Below are positions 21,995-36,900 of a stretch of 64,000 nucleotides of DNA, one piece after another (within the stretch, counting starts at the first letter, position 1; every line of letters starts with the position of its first letter). The stretch is from Parus major (Eukaryota > Chordata > Aves > Passeriformes > Paridae): NCBI RefSeq assembly GCF_001522545.3, contig NC_031795.1:6316172-6380171 (forward strand). The letters run 5' to 3'. A program made the translations under genes and the position numbers. Under the pieces are notes generated by a model. That model saw only the letters and a program-made list of their open reading frames with translations. It was not told where the DNA came from and ran no database searches.

Positions 21995-24900
21995 CTGGAA
22001 GAAACAGAACACAACAATAAATCAGTTCCCAAACCAACTTCCTTCTGCAGACTCAAGGTATGAACAAAAATCACTCTGTGTCTTTCCCTCAGGGCAACAG
22101 AATTCCAATCCCTTCACTGCTGATGCCATGAAATAGGCTTGTTGTAAACGTTACACATTAATGAAGACACAGAGTAGAAGGAAAACCTTCTGGAAGCCCC
22201 AGTTCCATCTTTGTCCACTCACCCCTGGCACAGTCCCTTCAGCTGGAGGCCAGAACACTGGGAGCACTCACTGGCCACAGCACCCGCAGCACCTGGACAA
22301 AAGAACGAGGGTTAGGACAGCATCCCTCCCTACTCCAGCTCCTCCAGCTGCCCAGCACTGTGCCTCCAGGGCTGAACAGAATAGGGAGGGGAGGACAGTG
22401 GATTTTCAGAGAATCACAGAACTGTTTAGGTTGGAAGGGACCTTAAAGATCAACTAATTTTTTTAATATTCATAGATTATTTACAAGTCACTGACTCAAA
22501 CTGAACAGTCCATCCACCAGGACCAGTCTGTGCTTCCAGACAGGATCCATATTCTAGAAGCCACCTAAACCATTCCAGAAGTAAGATTAGGCTAAAACAA
22601 ATCATGCAAACTCCTCTGCACCTTCTCAACCCATCCCCCAGATATTCTGCTGGCACTCAGGTTATCCTTGTGCAAACCCTCATTTCATGAATTAGCAACA
22701 ACAGGACTCATTTACTTTGAAAGTTTTACTTTGGCCCTCCTGGCTTCTATCATAACCTCAAATATTACATTAAAAAGGCTTTTAAAACATAACATTCACA
22801 GCAGTGTAGGAGCTTTTCCTTGCAGTGGGCTTCTTCCCTGCCTGTTTGCGTGTGGCACCTTCACATTAAGTGCATGAGTTAAGATGTAGATTAGCAAGGC
22901 AAGAAACCTTTGCCCTTGGCATCGACACTCAGCTCTGACAGGAAACTTCAGGCTTTTTTTTCCCTACCAAGTGTAGAACCACTCATTACACATTGGCAGG
23001 GAAGTGCACATCTCCAAACTATACACATTTTCTCTTAGATAAGCAAAAGACTCAAGTGTTTATAAATATGAAAAGTTCAGCAGCTGGCTAAAAAGTTAAT
23101 TCTCCGGTCTCACTTAATGAGCTTTGGGGAAAGTGGTAGGGGGATTTGTTCTTTAAGTAAAGCAGAGTGTCACATGAAGCAAGACTTGCCAGACAGGGTT
23201 CTGCTTTGCCCTATTTTCTGTCCCTATATGGCTGCCACAAAATGGCAAGGAATCCTCCAACAGGAAGCTAGGGAACAGCAAGAATGCAAAATGTTTTCTC
23301 CTAATCTTACAGTCATAAAAATTAGCCAATTTTTAATTTAAGTCCCATGACTTCTTTGTTGTGAAAGTATCAAGCAATCCATACAAAACCACTTTGGAAC
23401 AGTGACTTTCTTAGGATTTTATCCAATTCCCTGAAAAAGAAAGTTGTTTTCAGTATGATACAGCAGGAACACTGCTGCACTATTTTTTCAGTACTTTAAT
23501 AATAATTTACACTGGTCTAATCCAGCAACATAAGGTTCCAAAGAAAAATATGGGATTGATCTTCTTGGAATTGTCCAGAGAAGCTGTGGCTGCCCCATGC
23601 TTGGAAGTGCCCAAGGCCAGGCTGGACAGGGCTTGAAGCAGCCTGGGATGGTGGGAGGCTGCCCATGGCAGGAGGGGGAACAGGATGAGCCTTAAGGTCC
23701 CTTTCCACCCAAACCATTCCATGATTCTATGAAGGTATGTTCAGTGTTTCCAGGAATTTCTGAGATCTGTTTACAGTGCCTGCTATCACTCTGTATCACT
23801 GGTGTTCTCACAGACTTCTTGGTGTCCTTCTGTTACAGAAGGAATTGTATAACTTCACTTTTGCAAGATGATTCATGTCCACACAGTCCTCCATCTATGT
23901 AATTATTAAAAAATAAAAATTCATACTGAATGAAAAAATAATCAGACCCTTTTGTCTGCAATTTTGACAGAAGTTGTTTTATCTAGCAGTGTTTTTCAGC
24001 TTGTTCAGAGAGCTGTTGAGATTATCATCATTTGTGTAGCTTCCTCCCTTCTGTCACTTACTGCAAAGAATCCAAACAGCAGCTACTTCAGAAACAGAGC
24101 TGTGTGATGATGAAGAACAGCGGGATTCTCCAAGAGATCAGAAATCTGAATGAAACCAAGAGTGAGGCCCAGGGAGCACCTGCACCGGTGCTGCAGCTCC
24201 TGTGGATCCTCAACCACTGCCTGTTCCACTGTCCTTACCAGCACTAACTCATACAACAGTTTTCATGGAATCAGTTTGGGTTGGAAGGGACCTTAAAGAT
24301 CATCTCATTTCAACACCTTGTCCTGGGCAGGGACACCTTCCACTATCCCTGGCTGCTCCAAGCCCCCTCCAACGTGGCCCTGGACACTCCAGGGATTTGG
24401 CAGCCACAGCTTCTCTAACTGCACCAGGAAATGCTCAGTGTTCTGCCAGCACCAGTCCCCAACAGCTGCAAAGCCCCTGGGCCGTGCAAGACCCGCGGGC
24501 TGCGCGTGGTGCGGGTGGGCAGGGCTGGGAGCGTGGGGCAGGAGCGGCTCCAGCGCTGCTGCTGCTGCTGCTGCTGCACACTGTATACATTGGAACCACA
24601 AAACGCTTCCTTGTGATTTTTGGCCACTTGGAATATTTTTAGCAATTTGCCAAGGTTTACCCTGTGATTTATTATGGAGGAAACAATCTCAAGCACTAAC
24701 AAATGAAAATATGTAAACTCAGACTTTTCAAGTCAATAGAAAGGTATTCAACTTCTTAAACCCCTTCTGAGGCATTCGGCTCGCTGGGGATTCAAATGCT
24801 GGAAAACAGTTTGATTAAGAAGTAAATGAAATGTAATCTAAGGAGTCGCTGCTTGGAGATTTACAATGAAAAATTCCATATACACAATACTTTCCAATTG

Positions 24901-27900
24901 CCATTCCTAAAACAGTGTTCTAGGTTTCTTGGAAATTCAAGAGTTGGAAACAGATAAAAGGAATGCAAAATGTATGGCCAAAGCACTCCAGATATACCAG
25001 CTAGAACTTTATTATCTCAAATTACTATATTTAGTAAGTTAAAGAACGGTAAGATGAAAAATACTTTAAGTAATGAAAAACATACAAAAAAAAATTTAAA
25101 AAATTCAAAGCACTGTAATTACTTGAAAATATAATGCTTAATATAGCAATTAATAATTGTTTTATTACAGTATGCTTGAGTGGAAAGGCTGGTATCATTA
25201 AACAGATGATAACCTTCCATTTTTGGTATGAAAATTCAAGGAGATGCTACTACTACAGAGACCTCCAGAAGGCAAGAGAGCATTTATAAATGGCTGTTAG
25301 CAGCCATCACAGCATGATCTGTAGTTAAACTATTGAAGCAATCTATTAACTAAAACACAGAATCATAGAATGGTCTGCTCTGGAAGGGACCTTAAAAGTC
25401 ATCTAGTTCCAACATCCCTGTTGTGAGCAATAAAACCAGAAATGTTACTTTGATGTTGAGCATCATCGTTTCTTACAAGTTTTCTGGATCCCTCTGAAAA
25501 CATCAGGAATGGAATAATGAGAACAATCATCCAATAAGTAAAATATGGAAGAATTTTTATCATTAGAGTATGATTGAAAGTCAACATTAATTCTAACTAA
25601 AATAGCAGAATTCTGGAAATTCGTATTTCCTTCTCAGCTGTCAATCTCAAGAGAGTAACACAGAATTCCCTTCTTGCCTGATGATCTCAGCACATAGTTC
25701 CAGCTTTTACTGATTACAAACTGCCACAGAGAGTGCCAAGAGCCTCTGTCTGTGCCTACTACCACTGACTTGGTTGTGGGAATGCTGTGGCAATGTGTAG
25801 TGTTCTTGATCTACCTTTTCAGCTGAACAGACACTATCCAGCTTCTCCTAAAGAAAATAAACAAAATAAACACACTGCCAAATGAGTAAAGCCTGGGAAG
25901 TTTTTTCCCCACACTTGGACATGTCACTGGACAGCTCAACTGCAAAGCCAACTCAATCATACAAAGTCTTGTCCTTTTTTTGGTTGAAGAAACCCAGCAG
26001 AGAGAACTTCACCAAGCAATTCTTTGTTAGCATAACATTTGACCTTGTATCTCTTTGGAAATCATACAACATTGCTAATGCAGCCCTTACAGAATTAATC
26101 AAGCAGATAGTTAACCCCTAGTTCCTATGAATCCAGCCAATTACGAGCAGCACTGAAATTTGTCACTGGCATGTCCAACTACATTTTCCAGCATAAAAAT
26201 CAACAACTCTGTGTGGAAATGAGGCCCCATTCTCAGACCTGCAGGAGTTGGACAATGGACTGGGTTCACTTGTAAAGCAAACACTTTTATGAACAAAGTA
26301 TTCTTAAAAAAGAAGGGCTTTCCTCCTGGGTCCCCATTACCTGTTGCATTAAACCACTAGGACACAGAAGTTTATACTCTCCATTTTGACCAGCCAGGCC
26401 AGAATAAATGATTCCCTCAGGAGTTCAGAGCTCTTTATTTGCTACTCTGCTCTACTGCATGAGATCCACAGTTCAATAAAGGCCAAACTGACTGCTTGGA
26501 GTAGTTTGAGCAGCTGGAGTGGGAAGTTGCCCATGCACTTTGTTTCTCCACTTCCAGAATCCAAGGAAAGAGGACAAGGTTACAGACAGCAGATGCTAAC
26601 AAATGAGTAAGGGAAAGAAATCCTAAAAAGAGCAGGGAAGAGAGGGAGAAAAGAGAGGCACAGAAGGCACCCACAGGAACAGACATATTTAAGATACATT
26701 TAAAGCATCACAGATTATTACCAATGAATGCCAGCTTTTATCTTTGAAAAGGCACTCAAATGACAGAACTGTGGTCACTGAATACATTCTCCATCTAGTA
26801 CATGAAACCAGATGAGATATAAAACCAGTGCCTGAGCTCCTGAGAGGTTAAGTGACAGCTAAACTCAGTTCTGAACCTGCTATGAAGTCACCAGTTACTT
26901 TATCTGTTCTCACCCATTCCTTTTACATCACACTGTGGGTTTTCAGTGCTCAGAGACCTGTTTGCCTGCAGTTGGGCCTGCCTTTTCCTCACTCCTCAAA
27001 ACTTCCAGTCAACAAATTTATTTTTGAGGCTCTCCCACTGCAGTCGTGCACTTCCACAAGGCTAAAATCCATATTCACCACAATGGTTTGTGGGAGAATT
27101 TCTCTGGTGCTGAAATGCTGCTCTCTAACCATAACAGTGCAAATTAAAGCCATGCTATGTAATAGCAATAGCTCATCTCTTGTCAAAATAGACATTTTGC
27201 CCAAATTTCAGTATGTGTTTGTCACTACCAAGATTCTTACAGAAGCAGATAAAATAATTTATGCTCCACAAGCATGAGATTGACCAGAGGCAACTTCACC
27301 CTGGACCTCAAAATTCCCAAAAACCCATGAGATACCTTAGCAAGCCCCATGACAGAGACAGTACTTACAGCTTTTGCAAAAACCACCATCAGCTCAGGGA
27401 ACTGGTGGGTAAGGAGGGCCAGCATGGCTGAAAAGGAACACAGGCCTGCTGTGAAATGGATGAAAAAGGGAAGTTCCTTCTGGGGGTAAACGGAGACTTC
27501 GTGAAATGCTAAAAGGAAAAAAATGAAGAATGTTGACATTTGACAATCAAGGACTGCTTTCTGAATTATTTATGGCTTTGTAACTCATTTCTGGACTTTC
27601 AGAAGGAAAGACTCCTGCAGCACATCTTAAATTCCAGTACTTTAACTTCTCAAAAATTTTTCTCCTACATCACATGTTTGTTTTCATTATTAACAGTTTT
27701 TACACATTTGTTTTCATTATTAATATTCTCTTCCCAGTCTTCTTTTTCACTTGCATGGGCTTTATTTTTGAAGCATTTCATCAGGCTCAGTTTTCAGTAC
27801 CTATTTTTCTAACAGGACAGAGGGAACGCCTGTAAAGTTCACAAGCTGTCAAAATTATCCAAACCAACTAAAACAATTCAGGTGTTTTCAACCCTCTGCA

Positions 27901-30900
27901 GCTCTAACCCTGTCACCTGAAAAGAGCAACACATCTCCACACCCTGTAAGAAGCTGAGCAAGAACAAAACGACCAGCATGTTGTATACACATCTATTTCT
28001 TAGTACTTCTTGAAGACTTCTGGTTGTAGACTACAGTAAATCTGTTCAGAGCAGCTGACAGAGCAGACCTCAAAGAAAACAGCACCAGGGCTGGGTTATA
28101 AATTCTGGATGTAGCAGCTCCTTGCAATTTCCAATCTCTGGTAACAAAATCCAAAGCAGGTGATTAGCCAGGCTAAGGGTGGCATGTGGAGCTTTCAGCA
28201 CTCCAACACTGCTGCTGCTCACTCACCAACAACCCACTGCGTGAACTTGCAATTATTTAATGGCTCTGGATACCTGCAGCTCTGATTTCTATCTAATGAT
28301 TCCAAAATATTTTTAAATGAAGAAAAAGATAGTTTCTATAGACATAAGTAATTATAAAAGGACTGCCCTTCTTGACAAGCTGCTTTTAAAATCTAACAAA
28401 AACTTAAAATTATGAATGAGCCTTTTTTTTGTAAAATGAGAAAATATAATTATATTCCTTCTTAAGCTGAAGTGTGTGGAGGAAAAAACCACTTCACCTT
28501 CCCAGTTACTACTTCAGAATGCTACCACATTAAAGCACCATTGGAAGAGTAAATCCAGCAAAAGTGTCTTGTGCTCTTGCAACTCATTAGTGGCAAAGTG
28601 CTCAGGGATTGTTTTGGTTTTAATGATATGATTTTGGAGTACAATTACATACAATATTTGGAGATCCATATCTAACATCAGAGATTCATACTATATAGAA
28701 ACTCACCTCATTTCTAAAACATGGAGCAATATAATTAAGAAAAGTGTTTCAAAAATGGGAATTAATTCTTTTTGCAGTAGCTTTTCCTACACTGGAAAAT
28801 TAAAACCAAATTCAAAACAGATAAAAACAACTAAAGCTGATTCTATACATTCACAGACATTTAAGAAGTGGTACTCATCAGACCAATCCAGGTTTTTTGA
28901 ATCATTGATTTAGTCAACATTATTTTAATAGATAAATATTTTAAAAATTAAGTGTCAAGATTTCTTGAGGAAGTGCTGCAATAAAAGTGTTAAGATGATT
29001 TTATTTATAGGTAGTTTTATATTTAAAACATAACAGGAATGCGTGAGTGATCCTGTTGAAATATCTGCATGTGTTGGTGTTTAATTATGCTGGGAAGTCT
29101 ACAATTTAGGGTTAGTTACTAACCAAAGAATTCCTTGTGCAATATCCTGCATAAGTGAGAAATGAGTAATTTAAAGCAGTCTGGGGGCAAATTTAAATTA
29201 CACATTTTAAATATAACTTCAGGCTTTTAAATAGAAACACGTCTGTGCAGTTTTCCTTTCCACAGCTGTGGTCTCTGTAGGGCTGCTGGTGCTTTTGCAG
29301 TAGCCCTGTCCAGTCCCAGGGGAATTGTGTTTCTTCAAGACATAGAAGTTCAACCCCAAAGGAATTCAAATAAGATGTATAATTAACAGCTCAATTCTAA
29401 TCTAAATTAATGCTATTTTCCTAAATATCATGAGTACAGGCAGTAATGATATAGTTTATTTGTCTTGCCCACAGAAAAAAACATGTAGGTTCATAATTGC
29501 ATTAAGTAACCTTGAAGCAAAGAGCAGCTGGAAAAGACTTACTTTTCAGTATCAAATGTTAGTATAAATCCACAGAAATAGATGTATAAAAAGCTCCAGG
29601 AGGCACCCAGCAGATAAATACAGACCACTGAATTAATGACAAAAAGCAATACATGTTCTGTGAAGCTACAGATTAACCAGAGATTCTCTGTAAGTTCACG
29701 GAGAGGTTTTACTGGATACCTAATGCAGGACTGGAAACCATGGATTGATTCCTTGCTACAACAGCAGTCAAATTCATGAACTCTTTTAAAAGCAGTTTTT
29801 AACAAATGCTCAACTTTGTTGTTCTCAAGGTTGGCCAGACTCAGTCTGAATGTACCACACACAGATTTCATCTCTGAAGGACTCAGGCTATTACAGCATC
29901 AAGCTGACATTTACCACACACACGTCAAGTGCTTCTGGATCTGTTGGGAGGGACATCAACAAATAGCTGAATCCCCTTCACAGGAAGCTCAAACTAAAAA
30001 AATTACAGTAAGGTAAATACAGAATACCACAAACTGAGTATGTCCTTAGCCTGTGTTTTATTGTCATTACTGCTTAGAAACCACTTACTTGGCAACAGTT
30101 CTCTATCTGCTGTTTCTGTGCAGCTTGGGTAGGGGTAGAAAAGATGTCCTTTCTCTAATGGGTATGGAATCATCCTAAATGCTGCAAAAAGGGTGAGTGA
30201 CATTAGATCTGTGTCTAATCAGACCAGTTTCCCACAAAGAGAACCAGTCGTGTTTGAGGGGGACAAAGGCAGAGAGACTACTCTAGTGTACAGAACAATA
30301 CAAAAGGAAATACTTACTGCCTTCCCATGTGCAGTGCAGTAGATTTAGAGCCCCTTCTATCCTCTTCCAGTGCTGCAGGTGAAAAAAAGCATACGCTACT
30401 GCCTCACTGTCCCCTCGCTTCAGAATGTGCTCTGGAGGCAGCACTAGGCTTTTCATTTCTAGTAAATACTGGAAGGAAAAATGGAAAGTACACCTGGTTA
30501 CATGGAATGTTCAAAAACCTTTGATTGAGAAATATAAATTACCATTTTAGTGTAACTGAGTGTAGAAGGGGCCAGCTTCTACCACAGAGCAGCCAGGCTG
30601 CCCTAAGTGAGAACTGGAAAGCAGCAAAACACTCCTGTGTATACGACTCTTCAATTAGGCCTCCACACACACAAAAAATCAAGAATAAACATACAGCTTC
30701 GGTAAGACAAAATAAAAATACATCCTTGTGGATCAGACATTAAGTACAATGCTGCAGGTGCAACACCAATGAGGGACAAATTTAGGCTGATAAATAACCC
30801 CAAACCAACAATATTTTTGCTCATTAGTTCATCACTGAAAGTTTCAATGTAGGTGGCTGAGGACTTGTTAGCTCTGAAGTATGAGCAGCAAACCTGAAAG

Positions 30901-33900
30901 TGTCGGTGTGCTAACCAAAAGAATAATAATAAACCAAATCCAGGAAAATCTTCTTCTAATGTGGTCTTACTGTGCAACCACAAAGTATCTTTGATTTCAG
31001 ATTTTTTCAATTTCAGCTCTATCCCTCCATCAGCAGAAAATCTGATGCTCAGAATAGTCAAAGAACACAAGGATTCATCATTTCCTATTTCTCTACAACA
31101 CAGAACATGCAATTTTTTTTAATGTACCACTTTTTCTCATGGTGCATTAAAAAAGTCAGGTAGCTTTTAAAAACAGATGACTACTTTTTACAAGAATGAA
31201 ATTACAGTTTCAGCTCTAATATTTACCTGTGAGCTGTCCTCTCCTACCATATAGTGTCTCATTCAGTAACAGCCAAAGTTAATCGACATCTTTGATCAAT
31301 GTAGCTGGCAATTCCTTGGAGTGTCCCCCGAAGTGTAAGAATGCAGCTAACTCACCGATTTATTTCAGCAGATGCCACAAACTATGAGATTATTTACTAA
31401 TCCAGTTTGAAGACTTAACTTTTCCCATTCAGACTCTTCAAGGAATGTAGGAGGGGTTGTGCCCCAGCCAAATAAAGCACATTTGCTGCCTGGCTAGGTT
31501 CTTCTCTCAGTGCCTTGGGCCTGCAATCCGGAGGGTAATATTCTTGCTAATCCCCTCTAATCCTCTTCCTTTTTTTTTTTTATTTTTTTTTTACACAGTA
31601 AAGGATCACTCACACAGCACTGCTGTGGGAAAATGGTCTCAAATATCTGACCCCTGACCCAACTCCTCATGCTCTCCACAGTGCCCACTTTTCCATTATG
31701 CTACCTGGGAATATAAACCCAGCAGTGGTGGTGAAGCCCCACTGCAAGTATTGCCACAACACACCAATGCTCAGCTCCAGCCTTTGGCTCTCTCTGAGCC
31801 CATGTTACCACATAAACAGAAAAATTCCAGTCTGGAAAGAGGCAAGGTGTCAGTACTGAAGGTATCTGAACTGAAGCCTTTGAAGTCTTTATATGAAATA
31901 AAAATTTCTAAGATATTCAGATGACTACAAAAGATTGTTTTATAAAGTACCAAAATGCAGTTACAGATTTCTAATCTGAAATGGCTTAAGAGGACTATTT
32001 TCCAGCTGGTTCTAACTTTCCAAACGACGCCCAGCCTTGTAAAAGCAGAACAACGAGAAACAAACTTTATTTTATTTTCCTTATGCAAAATGTTATGTAC
32101 AATCACTTTCATTGGATGTGTGAACAGAGGGATTTCCTGCTTTATGTACTCATTTTTAGCCTATGGGACAAAACAGAGTGGAAATTCAAAGATCTGATTT
32201 TCTTCTCCCTCTGTGATCCACTGGGCAAGTTGCTTCACTTCTCTGCCCTTATTCACTGGTTTGCCTTGATCATAAACATTTCAGAGTTCTAAATAGCCTG
32301 CACCAGTAAAATTCTGCTCTGTCATCTAACCCATTGGCACCTCAAGGCAGTATGGTAATAAAAAACCCATGAAGAATGGATAGATATACAATTAGAAGAG
32401 AAAATCAAGTTACTGAAATGTGGAATCAGTTTCTGCATTTGTCTGCAGAACTACAGACCATATTTTAATAACAGCCTGTTTGAAATGATCTCCCAGCTTC
32501 TTTAAAAAGGTATATGAGGTTCCAGAAACTGGAGGATACCCAAACAAAAGAACTTTTAGATAATGATAATGCATTATAATCTTCTGCCCCTAAAGGCAGA
32601 GGCTAAAGAAAAATCTGTCTGAGACTGTCTGAAATGAACTTGCTACGCTCTTGATCAGTCATGCAAAGAAGCAGCAATTTCTCCCAGCAATTAGCTTCCT
32701 CAGTGCACATTCTATTGGATTGGACAGGCAGACAGAACAGAGTGGCTGGATCATTCCAGCCTCCCCAGCAGCAGCCACTGGGACTCCATCATCATTTGCA
32801 GGGGATTAGAGTCTGCACTGAGCCAACCTCCTGCTTCAAGGTTTCATACTGAAAGCATCACTAGGACACTAAAAAGCAATGCAAAATTTTATTTTCATCC
32901 AGTGCTCTGTGGAATCTGTGTTTTGATGCCAGATGTTATATTACAGCCTGTGGTGATGAAGACTCTTAATCTTGTTTATACAAGGATGAAGAAAATAAGT
33001 GACTGCAGATCTTTCAAAAACCATGGAGCTATGGTGGAAAGCCCAGCAGAATAAAGGGGTTTGGAATACTAGAGTGATTATTGTTTGGAGAACTTAATTT
33101 GGCTTCAGGGACTTGGAAGCAGGGTGATGGAATGATGTATCTTTAAGGTCACTTCCAACACAAACCATTCTGTGATTATTTTATGGCTTTAGATATCTAC
33201 ATTTATATTTATTAATGACCACCCTTACTGAGAGTAAAGGGCCCTCAGTAATACATTACTGGATTTTCCAACGAGTTAGGAAATTCCAAGTTTAAGTTTT
33301 TGTGCAAAAAACCCTGTTTGAATATCAGCTATTATATATAAAAAAATATGGCTACAAAATATTTATGATATAAAAAACCTAAAGTTTTTAACAACTCCAC
33401 GGCTGGAGTTATAACCAAATTCAAGAAAATATGGAGCTAGAAAGGCTCCAATAACAATATGATATTATTATATGATATTTTTCAGAATACACTACAAGTG
33501 GTCCAATAGGAAATAAAACACTCTTTACCTTTGGAACATGAGGGTTAAATTCCACAGCTCTGTGAATTGCTTCCACAGCATTAATTTCTGCTGTACTCAG
33601 CCCTCTCTTGGAGGCAGTTTCTGGGGAGAACCTAAAGGGAAAAACCCACCTTGAACAAAAGTAATAAATAATAAACGCTAACCAGGTGTTTATTTGCACT
33701 GTAAACTTGGAGTTCATTAAAAATTGGCTGATTCATCAAGAAAGATAAACAAAGCTTTCTAAGAGACAAATGTTCATGTTAAGCTGACCATGTTATCCAT
33801 GGCCATATGAAATTCATGTCAGTCATGGCAGGTGAGTGCCCTGTTTCAGCTCCCTGTTACAGCATCAGCACCTGCTGGGAGGAGGAGCTGGGCTCAGACC

Positions 33901-36900
33901 TCAGGGAAATGCCAGCATCAACTAACACAAATATCCTGTACCCACTCCAAAAGACAAATCCCCAGCAAAACACTGAAAACAGAATTTATACAAAAGCACT
34001 TGGCCAATACGTGTGCTTGTGACAAACATCCTCACCTGTACTAACTCTATGGACCCTTAAAAGTAGTTTTAAAGTGTGTTCTATTGCACACACAAAAATG
34101 TGTGTATATATAAATACACTCAACTTGTTCTTAGAAATGTAACTACTACATATTTAGGCGTACCCAGGGATATAAAAAAAGACTAAAAGTTAAAATCATC
34201 TTTTAACCGAAGCAAAGATTTGTTTACAGATTAGAAGCAATTTTAAAACATAAAATATTCAGACCTTTTTCCTTCATATTTCACATCAGAAGCCAAGATT
34301 AGTGACAAACCATTGTTTTCACACATGTCCTCTCTTACCTTTCTGAAACAGCTCTGGCTTTTAGCAGAGCAGCTGTGTAACATATTGCTGCTGATTTGGG
34401 AAGACTGATATCTGTGATAAAATAAAATAATTAAGCTGTAAGATTCTAAGGCAATACAAACATTTTAAACCCACATCCTTTGAGTTAAAGACTTTTCCTT
34501 GGGTATAGGAGACAATGAACGTAACATCTGGAACATTTCAGCTGTGATTAGAAACTTTGAATTTCTCTGCACAGTCACCACTCATTCTCAGATTGACAAC
34601 TCAAAGTTGTATTTAGGGGATGGGGCCATTTTTTGTTTCTAAATGTATCAACAAGCTGAAACTGAATCCAAAGAGAAATGTGCACATAAATAAACTTAAG
34701 AACAGAATGTATTTCCTGTATTAACCCACGAAGATTTAAAGTAAGCTTCTAATCTTTACTTAATTTTGCAACTGTACATTAACACAGTTTTATACAATAC
34801 TGAGAGACTGACCAGAAGCTGACCACAAAAAATTACATTACAGACAGGTAGATGAATTTTAACAAAAATGCAATTTCCACTCTTCTGCAGTCCCACGGGG
34901 GAAAATTCTATTAGCTGTAGCTTTGTGGAATATCTGAAGCCAAGTTTGAGCTGACAATTACAGATTAGAAGGTTAGCACTCCACAGTGCAAGTTTACTTT
35001 AAAAGCAGACAAAGTCTGGGGTGTAATTTCCAAGTAACACGTTGTGTATAGTCAGATGGCTCTTGCTTTTTTTGTAAATCCCGTCCTGGGCCTGTCCATC
35101 ACTTACTAAAAGTCTGGCTGTTGTGTCAAGCAAAACACAGGGGTGCTGCAGGGAGTTTGAAGCTTGTACTCAATTTTCCAGATGCTCAGAAAAAAAAATC
35201 AGTGCCACAATTCCTGGTGTTAACAGAAAGAAGCACTGGGCAAAGTGCAAATGGTTTTCACAAATCAAAAAGAATCCACCCAGAAGAGGATGAAGGAATG
35301 GGAGCAGGGTGCTAGGTTGGCCATGTACAAGTGGCACAGGATTTGGGCAAAAATCTCATACCTTTGATTCCCTGAGGCAATAAAGAATTGACATAAGATA
35401 ACTCAACAACTTCTGAGAATAACTGCCATAAAACACTGCTATGTCCCTCCATTCCAAATGTGACTTAAGGCCCTGCTTTGACAGCAGCCCTTCGTGCACT
35501 CATCAAGTAGGCACTGTCCAGGTGGCAAAGCTGAGGGCAATAAAAAATAAGTATTTCTTTTATTAACCTTTATTTAAACTTACACAATATCTGCAACCTA
35601 CTAATTGAGACAGAAAGTGAAAGCAAACTACATCACTTGATGCACAGCACTGATCTCTGGCAGCAGCATGTTTGCACACTGCTAATCCCTGACAAGAAAC
35701 CTCAGTATTACAGAAGCACCAAGCCTGGAAGATGACAAAAAAAACAAAAGGAAAACCACCTTTTCCAGCTTATTTACATCAATTCCTTACAGGCCTATGT
35801 GCTGGCTGAAAAAGGCTGATGAATTTAGGCATATCCAGGGATGTAGAAGAGATTAATTAATATAATCCTTGAATTGAAGAAAGGATTTCTTTACAGATTA
35901 GAACTTAAAAACATAGAAAGTAATTCATATGCAATTTAATTTGCCTAAATTTGACCTCAGCAGTCAAAAGGAGAACTTGACCTGCACTCTGCAAGCACCT
36001 ATTTGTTACTGCTGAAGGGAATCTGCTCCCCTTGCTGAGGTCATGGGTAGATTGCTGCCTGTGGACACACAGCCCTTGCCCACCTCACTTTTATCAAAAA
36101 CACACACATTTTCCAACAGCTATCACTTACCATCATACTTGGCTAAAACTGCCTGGACATCTGCATAAGCCTGTAACTCCAGAAGGGCCTCTAACAGGTT
36201 TTCATGGATATTCAGCATGCTGAGAAGTGGAAACTCTTTCATCAACTGCAAATCAATAAAGAGAAATAAATTACATATAGAATTGCAGCTGAATCACTGA
36301 AATACTTAACAGAAATCAGTAAACTAATCTAGGATTTTTTTAATGTTCTGTTGTCTCAGAGTATAAGAAATTGGCATGGAAGCAGCATGAAAAGAACTGC
36401 ATCATTTCATAAAATCACACAATGGGCTGGGTTGGAAACAATCAAAGTTCATCTCACTCCTGCCGTAGCAGAAGGGCAGGGACACCTCCTACCAGACCAG
36501 GTTACTCAAAGCCCCATCCCATCATGATGTGCAAATCTCATGGGAAAATAATTCAATTAGATTAATTTTGATGCCAAGAAATGAACTTTAAAACCATCAA
36601 TTAGGACAGTGTGACTGAAAACAATGGTTAACTCAGGGTTTTTTCACTTTTACTTACATCTCTCATCATTTTTACTGCTTCTCGTATTCTTCCAAGTTTC
36701 CTGGCACACATAGCTAGTCTCCTCTTCACATACACCAACACATTGGTGTCTCTTCCTAATTACAAAGACAAAAAAAATTACCAGTTTCAATCCTTACCTC
36801 TCTTCATTTTAACTTCAGTTTTACACTTCTGCTCACACAAACCCAAGAGTTCATGTGATTCAAAGTCCTTACTCAGCTGTGCTTCATGCTGTGGGCTCTG

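Noticed and set aside
24104..24160. C/D-box-like pair (TGATGATGA then CTGA)
   Set aside because: No terminal stem and no convincing internal boxes; boxes this short arise by chance, so no snoRNA is called.
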